A DNA stretch of 64,000 nt from Proteiniphilum sp. X52 (GCF_003712195.1 NZ_RDSD01000005.1:124001-188000); one strand, 5' to 3'; shown: positions 1 through 8,982, counted from the stretch's first letter. The notes: a model not told the origin generated them from the sequence alone. Numbers and translations are program-made.

Positions 1-672
1 ATTTGCCCCAAGCATTTCACTATTGCTGTTTGCGTCTGGCATATCCTCTTCCTCTCCAACGGCCTTCACTTCAGGCAGGGAGACGAAAAAAATGAGGATT
101 GCCAGCAGGATGATCACTCCCGCGGCCAGTCCGAAGGGAATGTAGGCCTGATCCATTAACGGATTTTTCACATCAATGAACAAGCTGAGGAAAATAGGGC
201 CGAGGAACCATGCCGATTTGTTCATGATTCCCATGAAACACATGCGTTGTGCAGCCTTTTCTATTGGCCCGCAAATAGTAACATATGGATTGACAGCCGC
301 CTGCAACAAGGTATTCCCTATTCCCCCGATAAAAGAAGCTGCCAGAAACATATAAAAACCGTCCATGGAAGCAGTCATGTTGGCCGAAGGAATAAATAAC
401 AGCATCCCCAAAGCCATGATCAATAATGCTATGACCATGGATTTCTTGTACCCGATCTTCTTTATCAGCATGCCCGCAGGCCTTCCGAAAATCAAAAAGG
501 CGGAAAAAGTCGCTGTCAATACCATGTAGGACATTCCTTTGCTCAAGGAGAAAGCCCCTTCAAGGATGGGCACCATGATGCCATTGATCCCCACACCGAA
601 GCCAATAATGAAAAATGCGATCCCGATAATCAAGAGCGGGAACAAATAATTCGATTTATATTTTTTGTTCAT
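1..672 (-). CDS. Sugar MFS transporter, FucP-like (partial, C-terminus off the window)
   Basis: The reading frame is open from an ATG at 672 to the window edge, giving the first 224 residues. The protein starts MNKKYKSNYLFPLLIIG and shows repeated hydrophobic helices with the glycine-rich pattern of the fucose/glucose-galactose H+ symporter branch of the major facilitator superfamily (FGRPAGMLIKKIGYKK between helices 2 and 3; AASFIGGIGNTLLQAAVNPY in helix 4). A hydrophilic acidic loop (EVKAVGEEEDMPD) lies near residues 205-215 and probably marks the central cytoplasmic loop. It should sit in the inner membrane and import a monosaccharide. It lies downstream of a kinase fragment, a ceramidase-like and a DegT-like gene on the same strand, so it may end that operon. 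The substrate cannot be read from sequence. Confidence 0.88.
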   Translation of the reverse strand, partial: MNKKYKSNYLFPLLIIGIAFFIIGFGVGINGIMVPILEGAFSLSKGMSYMVLTATFSAFLIFGRPAGMLIKKIGYKKSMVIALLIMALGMLLFIPSANMTASMDGFYMFLAASFIGGIGNTLLQAAVNPYVTICGPIEKAAQRMCFMGIMNKSAWFLGPIFLSLFIDVKNPLMDQAYIPFGLAAGVIILLAILIFFVSLPEVKAVGEEEDMPDANSNSEMLGAN

Positions 673-747
673 AATGGATATTTAATTGTTATGCGTGAAG
701 TGTAGTTTCCCACACGGAGTGTTTAAATGCTTAAATCTTGAGGATCC

Positions 748-1140
748 CTAAATTTGATGATATGCGATAAGGCCTTCCATGGGGCTTTGGATGATTTTTC
801 CCGTCTCCATTCCGAATTCGTTCGCGATAAGCGTCAGAGTATCTTTAAACACCCAGCCTATACTTCCCACGCAATTAAACAGATAAGCGGAGTAATCCGG
901 GTAATGCACGATAATATTCCTGAAAAAATCACGGAAGCATTCCCGTTTCACATTTTCACTATAATCATGTCCGAACACCTGCTCCCCGCCCAGAAATCGG
1001 GTGAAAGACGCACAGTAACGGTTAGGCATGGGATCAGCGTAGACACGGTCGATTAATTCATCGGGGGAAACCCTGTACACATTATAGAAGTGTTCCCGAA
1101 TATCGTGCGGCATGTGGCCGCGGATAAAATCCCTGATCAT
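748..1140 (-). pseudogene. C-terminal half of a BadF/BadG-type N-acetylglucosamine kinase-like protein
   Basis: The 130 residues resemble the C-terminal half of Bacteroidetes BadF/BadG/BcrA/BcrD-family sugar kinases, which are usually about 280 residues. They include the segment PMPNRYCASFTRFL, a glycine turn NCVGSIGWVFKDTL and the terminal SPMEGLIAYH. The N-terminal half with the phosphate-binding loop (a DxGxTKT-type motif) is missing. No matching frame occurs upstream, where only 48 bases separate it from the ceramidase-like gene. ATG at 1140 is simply the first Met inside the remnant. I call it a 5'-truncated relic. A translated fragment of unknown function is possible but could not bind ATP in the normal way. 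Confidence 0.6.
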
Positions 1141-1188
1141 GGATATTTTAGTGCTTTAAGTTATTCTTTTACTATTAGCTGGCCCTGT

Positions 1189-3108
1189 TCATCTGTTGTT
1201 TTCCCTGATACGGTTTATCACCCTGTCGAATGTTCCCAGCGGATAGTTGTTGGGCTGTCCGTACCAGAAGAAGGACCCGTATCCCTCGTAGTCTTTTGCT
1301 TTTATATGGGGATCGGTGGCCAGGTAGCTGGGTATATCATTTGTATAGGCGGCTACGGACACTTTTTGGCCGGGCCATAAATCCCTGATGGCAATGGCAA
1401 ATTCAGTGGTTGCCTCCCTTGAAAGTCCCACCAACTTCCAATCCCCGATATTTAACGTCTGCACATACACCGGCATGTCAGTGGGGGGTATTCCGTTTTG
1501 CTCGTAATGGGCCAACATGCGTTTTGCCCAACGGACATCTCTCCGGGCAATACCATCGGCGGGATTGGCTTCCGCATTTTTCAAATATACTTCTACCTGC
1601 TCCCGGCTCCAAGGGGTGACCGGAATAGAAATGGTGTCGAGGTGGAAAGATATATCGCCTTGAATGGGAGACATTGTTTTCTTTAAAACAGACATCACAT
1701 TGTCAGCCAATTGTTTGCCTGTGGCGCGAAAAGTGGTGTTAGGATTGATATCGCCGGCGCACCCTTGAAGGAATACACTGTTTTGGATGCCTGCGGCAGA
1801 TTCTATGATGCTTCTGGCATACCCCGGAAAGTTAGCGCTTGCGATAAAACGGTTTACTTCGGGATCAGCTACGACTGGGTGGCATCCGGTTAAGAACAAG
1901 ACCGATTTTTCATTGTCTTTTTTGGAAATGATTTGTACTACGTCAACCGTATTATCATAGACTGCGTTCTCCATTTTCAGACTCCTGTTTCTCCCGATAG
2001 CAGTGGTATCACGGCCAAAGAACAAATCACTCTTGACGGCATTGTCAATCGATTCTTCTATGGAACGAATGATCCCGGGACGCACCACATTATTCAAATA
2101 TAAAGTGTCGGGATGTTGGTTTTGTTTCTCCCAGGTTATCCAGCTTTGTGTCACTGGTGTAAAATGGGAATGGGATGCGTTGATCAGAACCGCTTCATGC
2201 GGGATCCCCCTTTTCCGGTAAATTTCATCTTTCACACTCTGGATAAAAGAATAATCGAATCCGCACACATCCACTCCGACGATTACGGCGACCTTATTCC
2301 CCTTTTTGAAAGATATGGCCCGAACCGAGAGATTGCCTTCGGAATTGTGCATGTTGGTGTACAACTTGTTATCGAAGGAAGAGGCATATAACTTACCTGC
2401 GCACCAGGCAATCTGCCGGATATCGACCAGATAGGACTCACCGTTTTTATAGCCGATGCGCACCCAGCTCTCTTGGGGATATTTTAACTCGCATTGATAT
2501 AAAACACCATCCTCCCCTAGCGCGTACAGCCTTCTTCCATCCGAAGCCAATGACCGGATCATGCCTACATTGGCCACCACCTTCCATGTTATTTCGCTTT
2601 TATCGAGGGTTCCTTCGCACAGGTCCCCTTTCGCGGTGGCAAGATATAGTTTCTCGCCGGAAGATGTGAGGGATTTTGCATCGTCGACCCGCGATAGTTT
2701 TTCCCAGTTTAGTTTTTTCTGGTCAGGATTTGCCACAACCAGGTCCCCCCCGCTGGTTATCCCGTAGAGGGAGGAGCCATGTCCTGCAAGGAGTTTCACG
2801 GGAAGGTTAGAAGCTATGACCTTTGCTTTTCCCACGGGTTGGCGGTCAAATATTACCATTTCTCCCAGGTCATTGATACCGTAGAATTGTTCACCCAGAG
2901 CCGTGAACTCGGAAAGATGCCCGGTTTCACCCTGCTTCTGCCATCCTAATGTGAAGCGTCCTTCATAGGGTGCGGCAAACCCGGCCAATGTCAGCGAGAC
3001 TGTTTCGTCAGTAGGTTCAATGCTGACAACAGCACTGCCTACCTTATAACTATCCTGACAGGAAATCATGATAAACAGCAGAGTTGCGATTAAGACAGGT
3101 ATTTTCAT
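1189..3108 (-). CDS. Ceramidase-like (neutral/alkaline non-lysosomal fold) lipoprotein with inserted propeller-like region
   Basis: The start is set at ATG 3108, which overlaps the upstream stop as ATGA and gives the lipoprotein signal MKIPVLIATLLFIMISC; longer upstream starts would bury that signal. After about 40 residues of ceramidase-type N-terminus (YKVGSAVVSIEP) comes an insertion of about 200 residues with repeats of the type LYGI..GDLVV, LYLAT.KGDL, LYALGEDGVLY, resembling beta-propeller or tachylectin blades. The ceramidase domain then resumes with metal-ligand and active-site motifs NASHSHFTP, FLTGCHPVV and GCAGDINP. Family members hydrolyse N-acyl amide bonds; the true substrate is unknown. 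Predicted to be anchored in the outer membrane or periplasm and translationally coupled to the DegT-like gene. Confidence 0.85.
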   Translation of the reverse strand: MKIPVLIATLLFIMISCQDSYKVGSAVVSIEPTDETVSLTLAGFAAPYEGRFTLGWQKQGETGHLSEFTALGEQFYGINDLGEMVIFDRQPVGKAKVIASNLPVKLLAGHGSSLYGITSGGDLVVANPDQKKLNWEKLSRVDDAKSLTSSGEKLYLATAKGDLCEGTLDKSEITWKVVANVGMIRSLASDGRRLYALGEDGVLYQCELKYPQESWVRIGYKNGESYLVDIRQIAWCAGKLYASSFDNKLYTNMHNSEGNLSVRAISFKKGNKVAVIVGVDVCGFDYSFIQSVKDEIYRKRGIPHEAVLINASHSHFTPVTQSWITWEKQNQHPDTLYLNNVVRPGIIRSIEESIDNAVKSDLFFGRDTTAIGRNRSLKMENAVYDNTVDVVQIISKKDNEKSVLFLTGCHPVVADPEVNRFIASANFPGYARSIIESAAGIQNSVFLQGCAGDINPNTTFRATGKQLADNVMSVLKKTMSPIQGDISFHLDTISIPVTPWSREQVEVYLKNAEANPADGIARRDVRWAKRMLAHYEQNGIPPTDMPVYVQTLNIGDWKLVGLSREATTEFAIAIRDLWPGQKVSVAAYTNDIPSYLATDPHIKAKDYEGYGSFFWYGQPNNYPLGTFDRVINRIRENNR

Positions 3109-4448
3109 TTTTTCAATTGTTTGGCGAATTTCTGAATACGTCGCACGGCCTCGGCGATTTTCTCCATATCGGAACGGTCTCCAAGGAGCATGGTTTGAGT
3201 GAACCATAATGATTGTTCTTTGGTCAGCTTGTCATTTTGGGGGCATTGGTTACGCTCCACCCACTCTTTCATTGTTTTCTCTCCGTATATCTTCAGGTAA
3301 TGCTTGTTTTTGGCAAGCCCCAGCACATAGTCACTGCTGTTCATTTGCCCGTAGCCGGTGCTGCATGGAACACCTTCGGCAGAAAGAGCTTCGATGAATC
3401 TTTCGCGGCTTAACCCCGCAAATTCGGACTGGTGATAACGGAACATGTATAAATGGTAGGCGCTGTTGGTTGTCCCCTTGTAGAGTTTGGCCGGAGTGAT
3501 TCCCGGTATGTCATTGAATAATTGAGTCAGATAAGAGGCATTCTCACTCCTTGTCCTGGCCTGTTGCTCCAATCGGGCCATCTGTGCCAATAGCAGCCCT
3601 GCCTGAAATTCGGTAAGCCGCAGGTTAGTCCCCCTGGTGCCGGATCCCGTTGCGTAGGAAGTACCCGTTCCTCCCTGTCCCTGATTATGGAAAGTATAGC
3701 ACTGGTCAATGAACTCTTTGCTGTCGCTGGTAATGGCACCCCCTTCAGCACAATTCAAATTCTTCGAAGATTGGAAGCTGAAAGCCCCGCCCAATCCGAA
3801 GGAACCGACTTTTTTCCCTTTCCATTCTGCCAGGTGGGCCTGACAGGCATCTTCAATAACCGGGAGATTATGTTTCTTCCCCATGTCGAGGATCGTATCC
3901 AGGTCGGCGGGAGATCCCCCGATATGTACTGGCATCAAAAGCTTGGTCTGGGGAGTGATAGCCTGTTCTATTTTTTTTGCGTCAATCTGAAACGTTTCAA
4001 TATCGGTGTCGATTAATACGGGCAATGCATAGTTGAGTACCACTACGTTGTAGGAGGCGACAAAAGTATAGACCGGGAGAATAATCTCATCGCCGGGCCC
4101 AACATCCAACGCGCCGAACATGGTGTAGAGTGCGCTGGTGCCACTGGAAACGGCAAGCGAATGCGCCGTTCCGTGAATCTTTGCATATGCTGCTTCAAAT
4201 TTTGCGGTAGTAGTTCCATTGAGACGACCCCATTTATTGGTGTGAAGGACGTCCAACAAAGCTTTTTCTTCGGTTCGGTCGTAAATGGGCCATCTTGAAA
4301 AGCCGTAGGAGGATTTCCGCCCTCCCAATAATGCCGGCTTGTTATTGCTCTGTTTCCCTTGTGCGAATGTGAGGTTTGGCGCTAATGTTAATCCCGCCCC
4401 GGCTATCGCGGAGGCCTTCAGGAAATTTCGTCTGTTTATTGTTTTCAT
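3105..4448 (-). CDS. Tat-exported DegT/DnrJ/EryC1/StrS-family PLP enzyme
   Basis: 447 residues. The N-terminus MKTINRRNFLKASAIAGAGL is a twin-arginine signal peptide. The rest is a sugar-aminotransferase-type fold I PLP enzyme: SSGTSALY cofactor phosphate loop (~101-108), VIEDACQAHLA with the ring-nitrogen Asp at about 200, and the Schiff-base Lys at about 229 in FSFQSSKNLNCAEGGA. Relatives act on nucleotide-linked keto-sugars in the cytoplasm, so a periplasmic copy is unusual; Tat export would carry the protein folded with PLP bound. The stop overlaps the ceramidase-like start by 4 bases, implying the two act together. Aminotransferase, dehydratase or a non-catalytic binding role cannot be distinguished. 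Confidence 0.88.
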   Translation of the reverse strand: MKTINRRNFLKASAIAGAGLTLAPNLTFAQGKQSNNKPALLGGRKSSYGFSRWPIYDRTEEKALLDVLHTNKWGRLNGTTTAKFEAAYAKIHGTAHSLAVSSGTSALYTMFGALDVGPGDEIILPVYTFVASYNVVVLNYALPVLIDTDIETFQIDAKKIEQAITPQTKLLMPVHIGGSPADLDTILDMGKKHNLPVIEDACQAHLAEWKGKKVGSFGLGGAFSFQSSKNLNCAEGGAITSDSKEFIDQCYTFHNQGQGGTGTSYATGSGTRGTNLRLTEFQAGLLLAQMARLEQQARTRSENASYLTQLFNDIPGITPAKLYKGTTNSAYHLYMFRYHQSEFAGLSRERFIEALSAEGVPCSTGYGQMNSSDYVLGLAKNKHYLKIYGEKTMKEWVERNQCPQNDKLTKEQSLWFTQTMLLGDRSDMEKIAEAVRRIQKFAKQLKK

Positions 4449-4491
4449 CTCTTTGTTTTATTTTATTTGTTCTTGTTGCTTCAATTTATTA

Positions 4492-4878
4492 CTATTTTTT
4501 TTGCTGCTGGAAAGTAGATAATTCTTCCATTATTCCCTCATTGGTCAATTTGTTTGAAAATGACTCATTATCTAAGTTCAGACTGGCTGGTACGCAAAAT
4601 GCAGGTATAGACAATAAAGAAATAATCAAACTGATGAGTTGTTTGAAATGCACCTTATTTGTTAAGCTATTACCTGACAGATATAATTGATTCATACATT
4701 TTAATTCTTTTGGTGTAAATCTAAAATTTGCCTGATCGGCAGGTGATGATATTCTTGACTTCGCAATTTTTCCAAAGAAAATTGCTTCAATAGCGGCTTG
4801 TAATCCAGCTAAGTAATCGTTGGCAGTAGATGATTGATTTTGAGCTTTTTTACTCAAGCTTCCAATTTGTTGTACCAA
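4492..4878 (-). CDS. Uncharacterised small ORF (doubtful)
   Basis: An open frame of 128 codons with an ATG at 4878. The product has one hydrophobic stretch (HFKQLISLIISLLSIPAF, ~77-95) and an otherwise polar composition. I recognise no family. It sits between the DegT-like gene and an AT-rich gap, has no obvious promoter of the TAnnTTTG type in front, and could be a chance ORF or the remnant of a decayed gene. Kept only because no better gene occupies this stretch. Confidence 0.22.
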   Translation of the reverse strand: MVQQIGSLSKKAQNQSSTANDYLAGLQAAIEAIFFGKIAKSRISSPADQANFRFTPKELKCMNQLYLSGNSLTNKVHFKQLISLIISLLSIPAFCVPASLNLDNESFSNKLTNEGIMEELSTFQQQKK

Positions 4879-5178
4879 ACAGTGCCCTCTATTTGAACCT
4901 TGTTTTTCTGATTTTTTTATTTAATGGTCTTTTCTTTGAATTTCCATAGGCGTTTCAATTTTAATTCTTTATTATCTGAATTCTATCAGATTTTTAAAAT
5001 GGGATTCATACGATATCGAGTTGCGTTTATTTGCGTTATTCGATTTTATAATAACGCAAATATATGCACGATTGGGGAAGAAAAATTAAAAAGAACAAGA
5101 AAAAATAAATATATTAATGAAATATAACTTTTCCGTTCGGGGGAGGGAGAGGGGTGTGATGTGTTATCAATGTGTATA

Positions 5179-5337
5179 TTAGGTTTTTATATGAGAATCA
5201 CTCAAAAATTCATGGATGGCCTGCGATTTAATTTTTAGTTTCATAAACATAAATTCAGGATACTCCTTTTTGATGTTGGACTTGGTTAGGGGCTTATTTA
5301 GTATCTCCTCCTTTATATATTTCTTATAGCCAGGTGT
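5179..5337 (-). pseudogene. Unidentified C-terminal coding remnant in the 4879-5452 gap
   Basis: The 570-base gap before the DeoR-type gene is AT-rich. On the minus strand it holds a start-less open stretch of 52 codons ending in TAA, whose translation looks protein-like (LTKSNIKKEYPEFMFMKLKI, then SQAIHEFLSDSHIKT). The in-frame stop just upstream (5338-5340) and the lack of an early Met suggest the tail of a deleted gene. I do not recognise the family. Elsewhere in the gap I see no promoter or RNA gene. Confidence 0.25.
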
Positions 5338-5452
5338 TTATCTTGTAATTTAAAAAATGCGGCATATTTTTGAACATTTTGCCTCCAAAAGAGAGAGGGA
5401 TTGATAATATTCCGGACTGATGGGGCGAAAGTTGAATGGAAGAATTATCACA

Positions 5453-6199
5453 TTAAATAATCTCGATCTGTTCTCGATACAGGGCCAGTTCTTTATTCTT
5501 TGGATTCAATTCTGTAATGAGATATGAAATATCATGGAGATCGGCGACTTTGTATCTTTTTGAGATATTCAATTTTTCGGAAATCGCCAATAAAACGGTT
5601 TTGTCTGCCGCTTTTATCATTGCTCTATTTACTTGCACAGTCTCCCAATCAATGTCGGTAAATCCATTTTCTATTGAAATAGCATTCACCCCCATAAAAC
5701 AAAGGTCACACTTTATATTGGAAATCTCATTTATAACACTCGCGCCAGTATGGATATTCGCGTTTTTATTTAATTTACCGCCTATGGTGAGGACATTGAT
5801 ATTTTCGTGAGAAGACAAGGTGATCGCAATCTGAGGGCTCACGGTAAAAACTGTAAGGTTAAGTTTTCGGGGAATTTGATGGGCTAACTCCAAAATGGTT
5901 GTACCCCCCTCAAACAGTAATGTCATATTGTTTTGTATCAATGAAAGAGCTTTCGTTGCAATTTTTTTCTTTTCCTCATGCGCGTAAATGTTATTATCCG
6001 CGATAAAAGGCCTTACAAAAGATTTGCTTATAGCACCTCCATGTACCTTGATAATTCGATCTTCATCAGATAATTCTTTTAAATCTCTTCTGATAGTATC
6101 TTCTGAGACGTTAAGCAACGTGCTCAAATCGACAGACAAAACCTTGTTATGAAGGTTAATCTCTTTCATGATAATTTTATGACGTTCTTCTTTTAACAT
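5453..6199 (-). CDS. DeoR/GlpR-family transcriptional regulator
   Basis: 248 residues. The N-terminal winged helix-turn-helix (about 1-57, SVDLSTLLNVSEDTIRRDLKEL then IIKVHGGA) is the DeoR signature. The C-terminal sugar-phosphate sensor domain follows (about 75-230: LLFEGGTTILELA, FTVSPQIAITLSSHENINVLTIGG, GVNAISIENGFTD, DKTVLLA). Such regulators usually repress sugar catabolic genes and respond to a phosphorylated intermediate. It is divergent from ribF and runs toward the DegT/ceramidase/MFS group on the same strand, about 570-1000 bases upstream, making that group a plausible target (inference). Confidence 0.93.
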   Translation of the reverse strand: MLKEERHKIIMKEINLHNKVLSVDLSTLLNVSEDTIRRDLKELSDEDRIIKVHGGAISKSFVRPFIADNNIYAHEEKKKIATKALSLIQNNMTLLFEGGTTILELAHQIPRKLNLTVFTVSPQIAITLSSHENINVLTIGGKLNKNANIHTGASVINEISNIKCDLCFMGVNAISIENGFTDIDWETVQVNRAMIKAADKTVLLAISEKLNISKRYKVADLHDISYLITELNPKNKELALYREQIEII

Positions 6200-6246
6200 G
6201 ATAAAATCAATAAATAGAAATTATTTAACAGAGATATTATTCGTTG

Positions 6247-6254
6247 CAAATTTA
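6247..6254 (-). promoter_or_regulatory. Putative -7 box (TAAATTTG) for the DeoR-type gene
   Basis: On the minus strand TAAATTTG matches the Bacteroidetes -7 consensus TAnnTTTG and would give a leader of about 40 nt before the ATG at 6199. A well-spaced -33 TTG is not clear, so support is moderate. Confidence 0.45.
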
Positions 6255-6399
6255 GATAAAAAAATGATATTCTTCCGGTTTTGCAATCAGCATCTTCCTC
6301 CAAGAAGCAACCCGCCATGAACAAAAGAATCTTTCTTTTTTAAACAAAGCTTTGCCAAATTCGTTTTATATTCGCACTTAATACATAATAGACTCGATT

Positions 6400-7338
6400 T
6401 TGGAATTTATTGATTTAGCAGTAAAGAAAGGGATTGGTGACCTCTCGTTTGTGGCGACTGTCGGTTTTTTTGATGGTGTGCATATCGGTCACAGGCATTT
6501 GATCGATCAGGTAAAAAGGGCGGCGGAGAGGCGCGGTCTGCCCTCGGCTGTGGTCACTTTCCCTGTACATCCCCGCAAAGTGTTGCAGACAGGTTATCAA
6601 CCGGCGCTTTTATGCGGGTTTGAGGAGAAAATTGAACAATTGGCTACCACAGGTGTCGACTATTGTATCAGCCTTCCGTTTACCGTTGAACTTTCTCAAC
6701 TCTCTGCAAGGGAATTCATGCAAAAGGTTTTGAAAGAACAGCTTCATGTGGATACGCTGCTTGTGGGTTATGATCACCGTTTCGGACATAACAGGCAGGA
6801 CGGTCATCCCGAGTACAGCCAATATGGCAAGGAATTAGGCATGCAAGTAATCCTTGCTACCGAATTTCAATTGGGGGATGATGATGTGAGCTCCTCACAA
6901 ATACGCCGGTTGTTGAAAGCGGGAAAGATCAAAGAAGCCAACGAATTGTTGTCATATAATTACAGGTTGTCGGGCAAGATTGTGGAAGGTTATCAGGTGG
7001 GGCGCACCATTGGTTTTCCTACTGCCAATATGCGGGTTTGGGAGCGGTATAAGGTAGTCCCTGCACTGGGGGTTTATGCCGTGATGGTGCATTTGCGCGA
7101 TCTTGTCTACCCTGGCATGTTATATGTCGGGAGACGTCCTACACTCCATTCAGACAATGAGATCAGCGTAGAGGTCAATCTTTTCGACTTCGACGGTAAT
7201 TTGTATAATCAGTCGATGAGTGTGGAATTTATCGATTTTATCCGTGCCGACCGTAAATTCGATTCCAAAGAAGAGTTGGTGGCGCAAATCCATCAGGATA
7301 AAAGATCAGTAAAGCAACGTTTGAAGAATAAAAAGTAA
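6400..7338 (+). CDS. ribF: Bifunctional riboflavin kinase / FAD synthetase
   Basis: 312 residues. The N-terminal FMN adenylyltransferase domain shows VATVGFFDGVHIGHRHL with the HxGH nucleotide-binding motif, and DDDVSSSQIRRLLKAG near the domain end. The C-terminal riboflavin kinase domain shows GRTIGFPTANM and a typical RADRKFDSKEELVAQI tail. It converts riboflavin to FMN and FAD in the cytoplasm. No ATG precedes the conserved start region, so the TTG at 6400 is taken as the start; the upstream region is AT-rich without a clear ribosome binding site. Length is normal for the family. Confidence 0.95.
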   Translation: MEFIDLAVKKGIGDLSFVATVGFFDGVHIGHRHLIDQVKRAAERRGLPSAVVTFPVHPRKVLQTGYQPALLCGFEEKIEQLATTGVDYCISLPFTVELSQLSAREFMQKVLKEQLHVDTLLVGYDHRFGHNRQDGHPEYSQYGKELGMQVILATEFQLGDDDVSSSQIRRLLKAGKIKEANELLSYNYRLSGKIVEGYQVGRTIGFPTANMRVWERYKVVPALGVYAVMVHLRDLVYPGMLYVGRRPTLHSDNEISVEVNLFDFDGNLYNQSMSVEFIDFIRADRKFDSKEELVAQIHQDKRSVKQRLKNKK

Positions 7339-7420
7339 TAGGGATCTGGCGCTGATTCTGAAAACACTTGTTTACGTGTATTTGTCGGACAATAGTGTTT
7401 GCGAATATATTCAGGTGACG

Positions 7421-8461
7421 TCAATAGATACCCATTGCATTCAACGCTCTCTGGTATGCCGCCGCGTTACGTGCATGTTCGGCATGGGTGGTGGCGAAGT
7501 TGTGCCGGCCGGAGAGGTCGTCTTTGGCGCACATAAAAAGATACCGGTGCTGTTGGGGGGATAATGTGGCCTCCATGGCCTGTATGGAGGGGATGCGGAT
7601 CGGCCCAGGAGGAAGTCCGCCGTTCTTATATGTATTATAAGGCGATTCCACTTCAAGGTGCCTGTAAAGAATACGTCGCAATGAAAAATCGCCAACTGCG
7701 AACTTCACCGTGGGGTCGGCTTCCAATCGCATACCCCTGTTTAATCGGTTCAGGTATAATCCTGCCACGATAGGATATTCATCGGCATAAGTGGCTTCTT
7801 CCTCCACAATAGATGCCAGGGTGGAGACCTGCACAGGCGTAAGTCCTATTTTCCCGGCCTTCTCTTTTCGCGCTTCATTCCAGAAAAGTTCATACTCCCT
7901 TTTCATCCGGTTCAGCAGATTGTCGATGCTTGTATCCCAGTATACTTCGTAGGTATTAGGTATAAACATTGATATGAACGTATATTCGTCGAACCCGAAC
8001 TTCTCGGCATTGGCAGGGTTTTCGAGTGCATTCAGCAATGAAAGGCTGTCTATCATCAACTGTTGAGAGATACGTCCTGCCAGATTTTCACTGATCCGTA
8101 TATTATTAAATGTGAGATTTACAGGGGTTTGGTTTCCCGACCGCAACTTGCGTATCACATCCGGCATTGTCATGCCCTCTTCAATGGCGTATCTCCCGGT
8201 TTTCACCATGTTGGGATAATTCATCCGTTCAGCCAGCATGCGGAAAACCTTTTCAGAGGGAAGCCCAGCCTCTTTCAGTTGGCTGACTACCTCTTCGTAA
8301 TCCTTCTCACGGTCGATATGGATATACGCGGTTCCCGCAAGTGTGAAAGGCTGGAAGATTGTCCCGTATAAGTAGATCCCTGCCGCGGTGAGTGCCGACA
8401 ATAGAATGCCAAGGATTAGCAGCACTGTTTTATTTCTTTTTTTCTTCTTTATCTGTTCCAT
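7421..8461 (-). CDS. mltG: Endolytic murein transglycosylase (YceG/MltG family)
   Basis: 346 residues from ATG 8461, chosen because MEQIKKKKRNKTVLLILGIL gives a basic cytoplasmic tail and a single membrane helix; the longer frame only adds 22 unlikely residues. A LysM-like region is followed by the YceG catalytic domain with the conserved ASIVEEEATYADEYPIVAGL (catalytic Glu), YLNRLNRGMRLEADPTV and YNTYKNGGLPPGPI, where Bacteroidetes proteins normally keep it. It cleaves nascent peptidoglycan in the periplasm and limits strand length. Convergent with ribF. Confidence 0.94.
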   Translation of the reverse strand: MEQIKKKKRNKTVLLILGILLSALTAAGIYLYGTIFQPFTLAGTAYIHIDREKDYEEVVSQLKEAGLPSEKVFRMLAERMNYPNMVKTGRYAIEEGMTMPDVIRKLRSGNQTPVNLTFNNIRISENLAGRISQQLMIDSLSLLNALENPANAEKFGFDEYTFISMFIPNTYEVYWDTSIDNLLNRMKREYELFWNEARKEKAGKIGLTPVQVSTLASIVEEEATYADEYPIVAGLYLNRLNRGMRLEADPTVKFAVGDFSLRRILYRHLEVESPYNTYKNGGLPPGPIRIPSIQAMEATLSPQQHRYLFMCAKDDLSGRHNFATTHAEHARNAAAYQRALNAMGIY

Positions 8462-8601
8462 ATTGTATAACGACTCATGAGGACCGGTACAAAAATAGGA
8501 CATTTTCGTCAAGCAAGAGCAGAACAAATGTATTTGTTTTGCAGAGCGGAGAAAATATCTAATGAAATTGGATGTTTTGGTTTGAAAAAGTCACCTTTTC
8601 T

Positions 8602-8632
8602 TTGACAAGTTGAAAACAATCTTGTATATTTG
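8602..8632 (+). promoter_or_regulatory. Promoter of tRNA-Ser
   Basis: TTG at 8602-8604, a 20-nt spacer and TATATTTG at 8625-8632, a full match to the Bacteroidetes primary-sigma consensus. Transcription would begin about 20 nt before the tRNA 5' end. Confidence 0.75.
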
Positions 8633-8657
8633 CATCCGATTTCGCGAAAATCTATCA

Positions 8658-8744
8658 GGAAGTGTGGGTGAGTGGCTGAAACCACCAGTTTGCTAAACTG
8701 ACGTACGGGCAACTGTACCGGGGGTTCGAATCCCCCCGCTTCCG
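8658..8744 (+). tRNA. tRNA-Ser (anticodon GCT)
   Basis: The 87-nt sequence folds with acceptor GGAAGTG/CGCTTCC, discriminator G, a D-arm containing AGTGGCTGAAACCA, anticodon stem CAGTT..AACTG around loop TTGCTAA (anticodon GCT), a long variable arm typical of tRNA-Ser, and a T-arm with GGTTCGAATCC. CCA is not encoded. The last 23 nt are part of a 24-bp direct repeat found again at 10473-10496, marking this tRNA as an integration site. Confidence 0.95.
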
Positions 8745-8745
8745 C
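8722..8745 (+). repeat. Left copy of 24-bp direct repeat (att-like, tRNA-Ser 3' end)
   Basis: Covers the T-loop, T-stem 3' side and acceptor 3' side of tRNA-Ser. Identical at all 24 positions to 10473-10496. Such tRNA-3'-end duplications are the classic product of site-specific integration by tyrosine recombinases. Confidence 0.85.
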
Positions 8746-8784
8746 TGAAATACAAAGCCGAAAGGCGACAGAAATCAGACAAGG

Positions 8785-8814
8785 CCTACAGGTTCAATAC
8801 TTGTAGGTGTTTTT
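8785..8814 (+). terminator. Terminator after tRNA-Ser
   Basis: Stem CCTACA (8785-8790) / TGTAGG (8802-8807) followed by GTTTTTATTT. It ends the tRNA-Ser transcript just inside the inserted segment. Confidence 0.6.
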
Positions 8815-8982
8815 ATTTCGTTTTGTCGGGTCTGAAAGTCAGGGAAAAGATATAAAAAAAGAGCAGCGCCAATACATAGTTTTTGTATTGACTTGCATCC
8901 ATGCCTCCACGCAATTCATCACAACTACGCCATAAAGTACTATATAATTCTGATTTTTTAATTGCCATCTTTTCTTTATATG

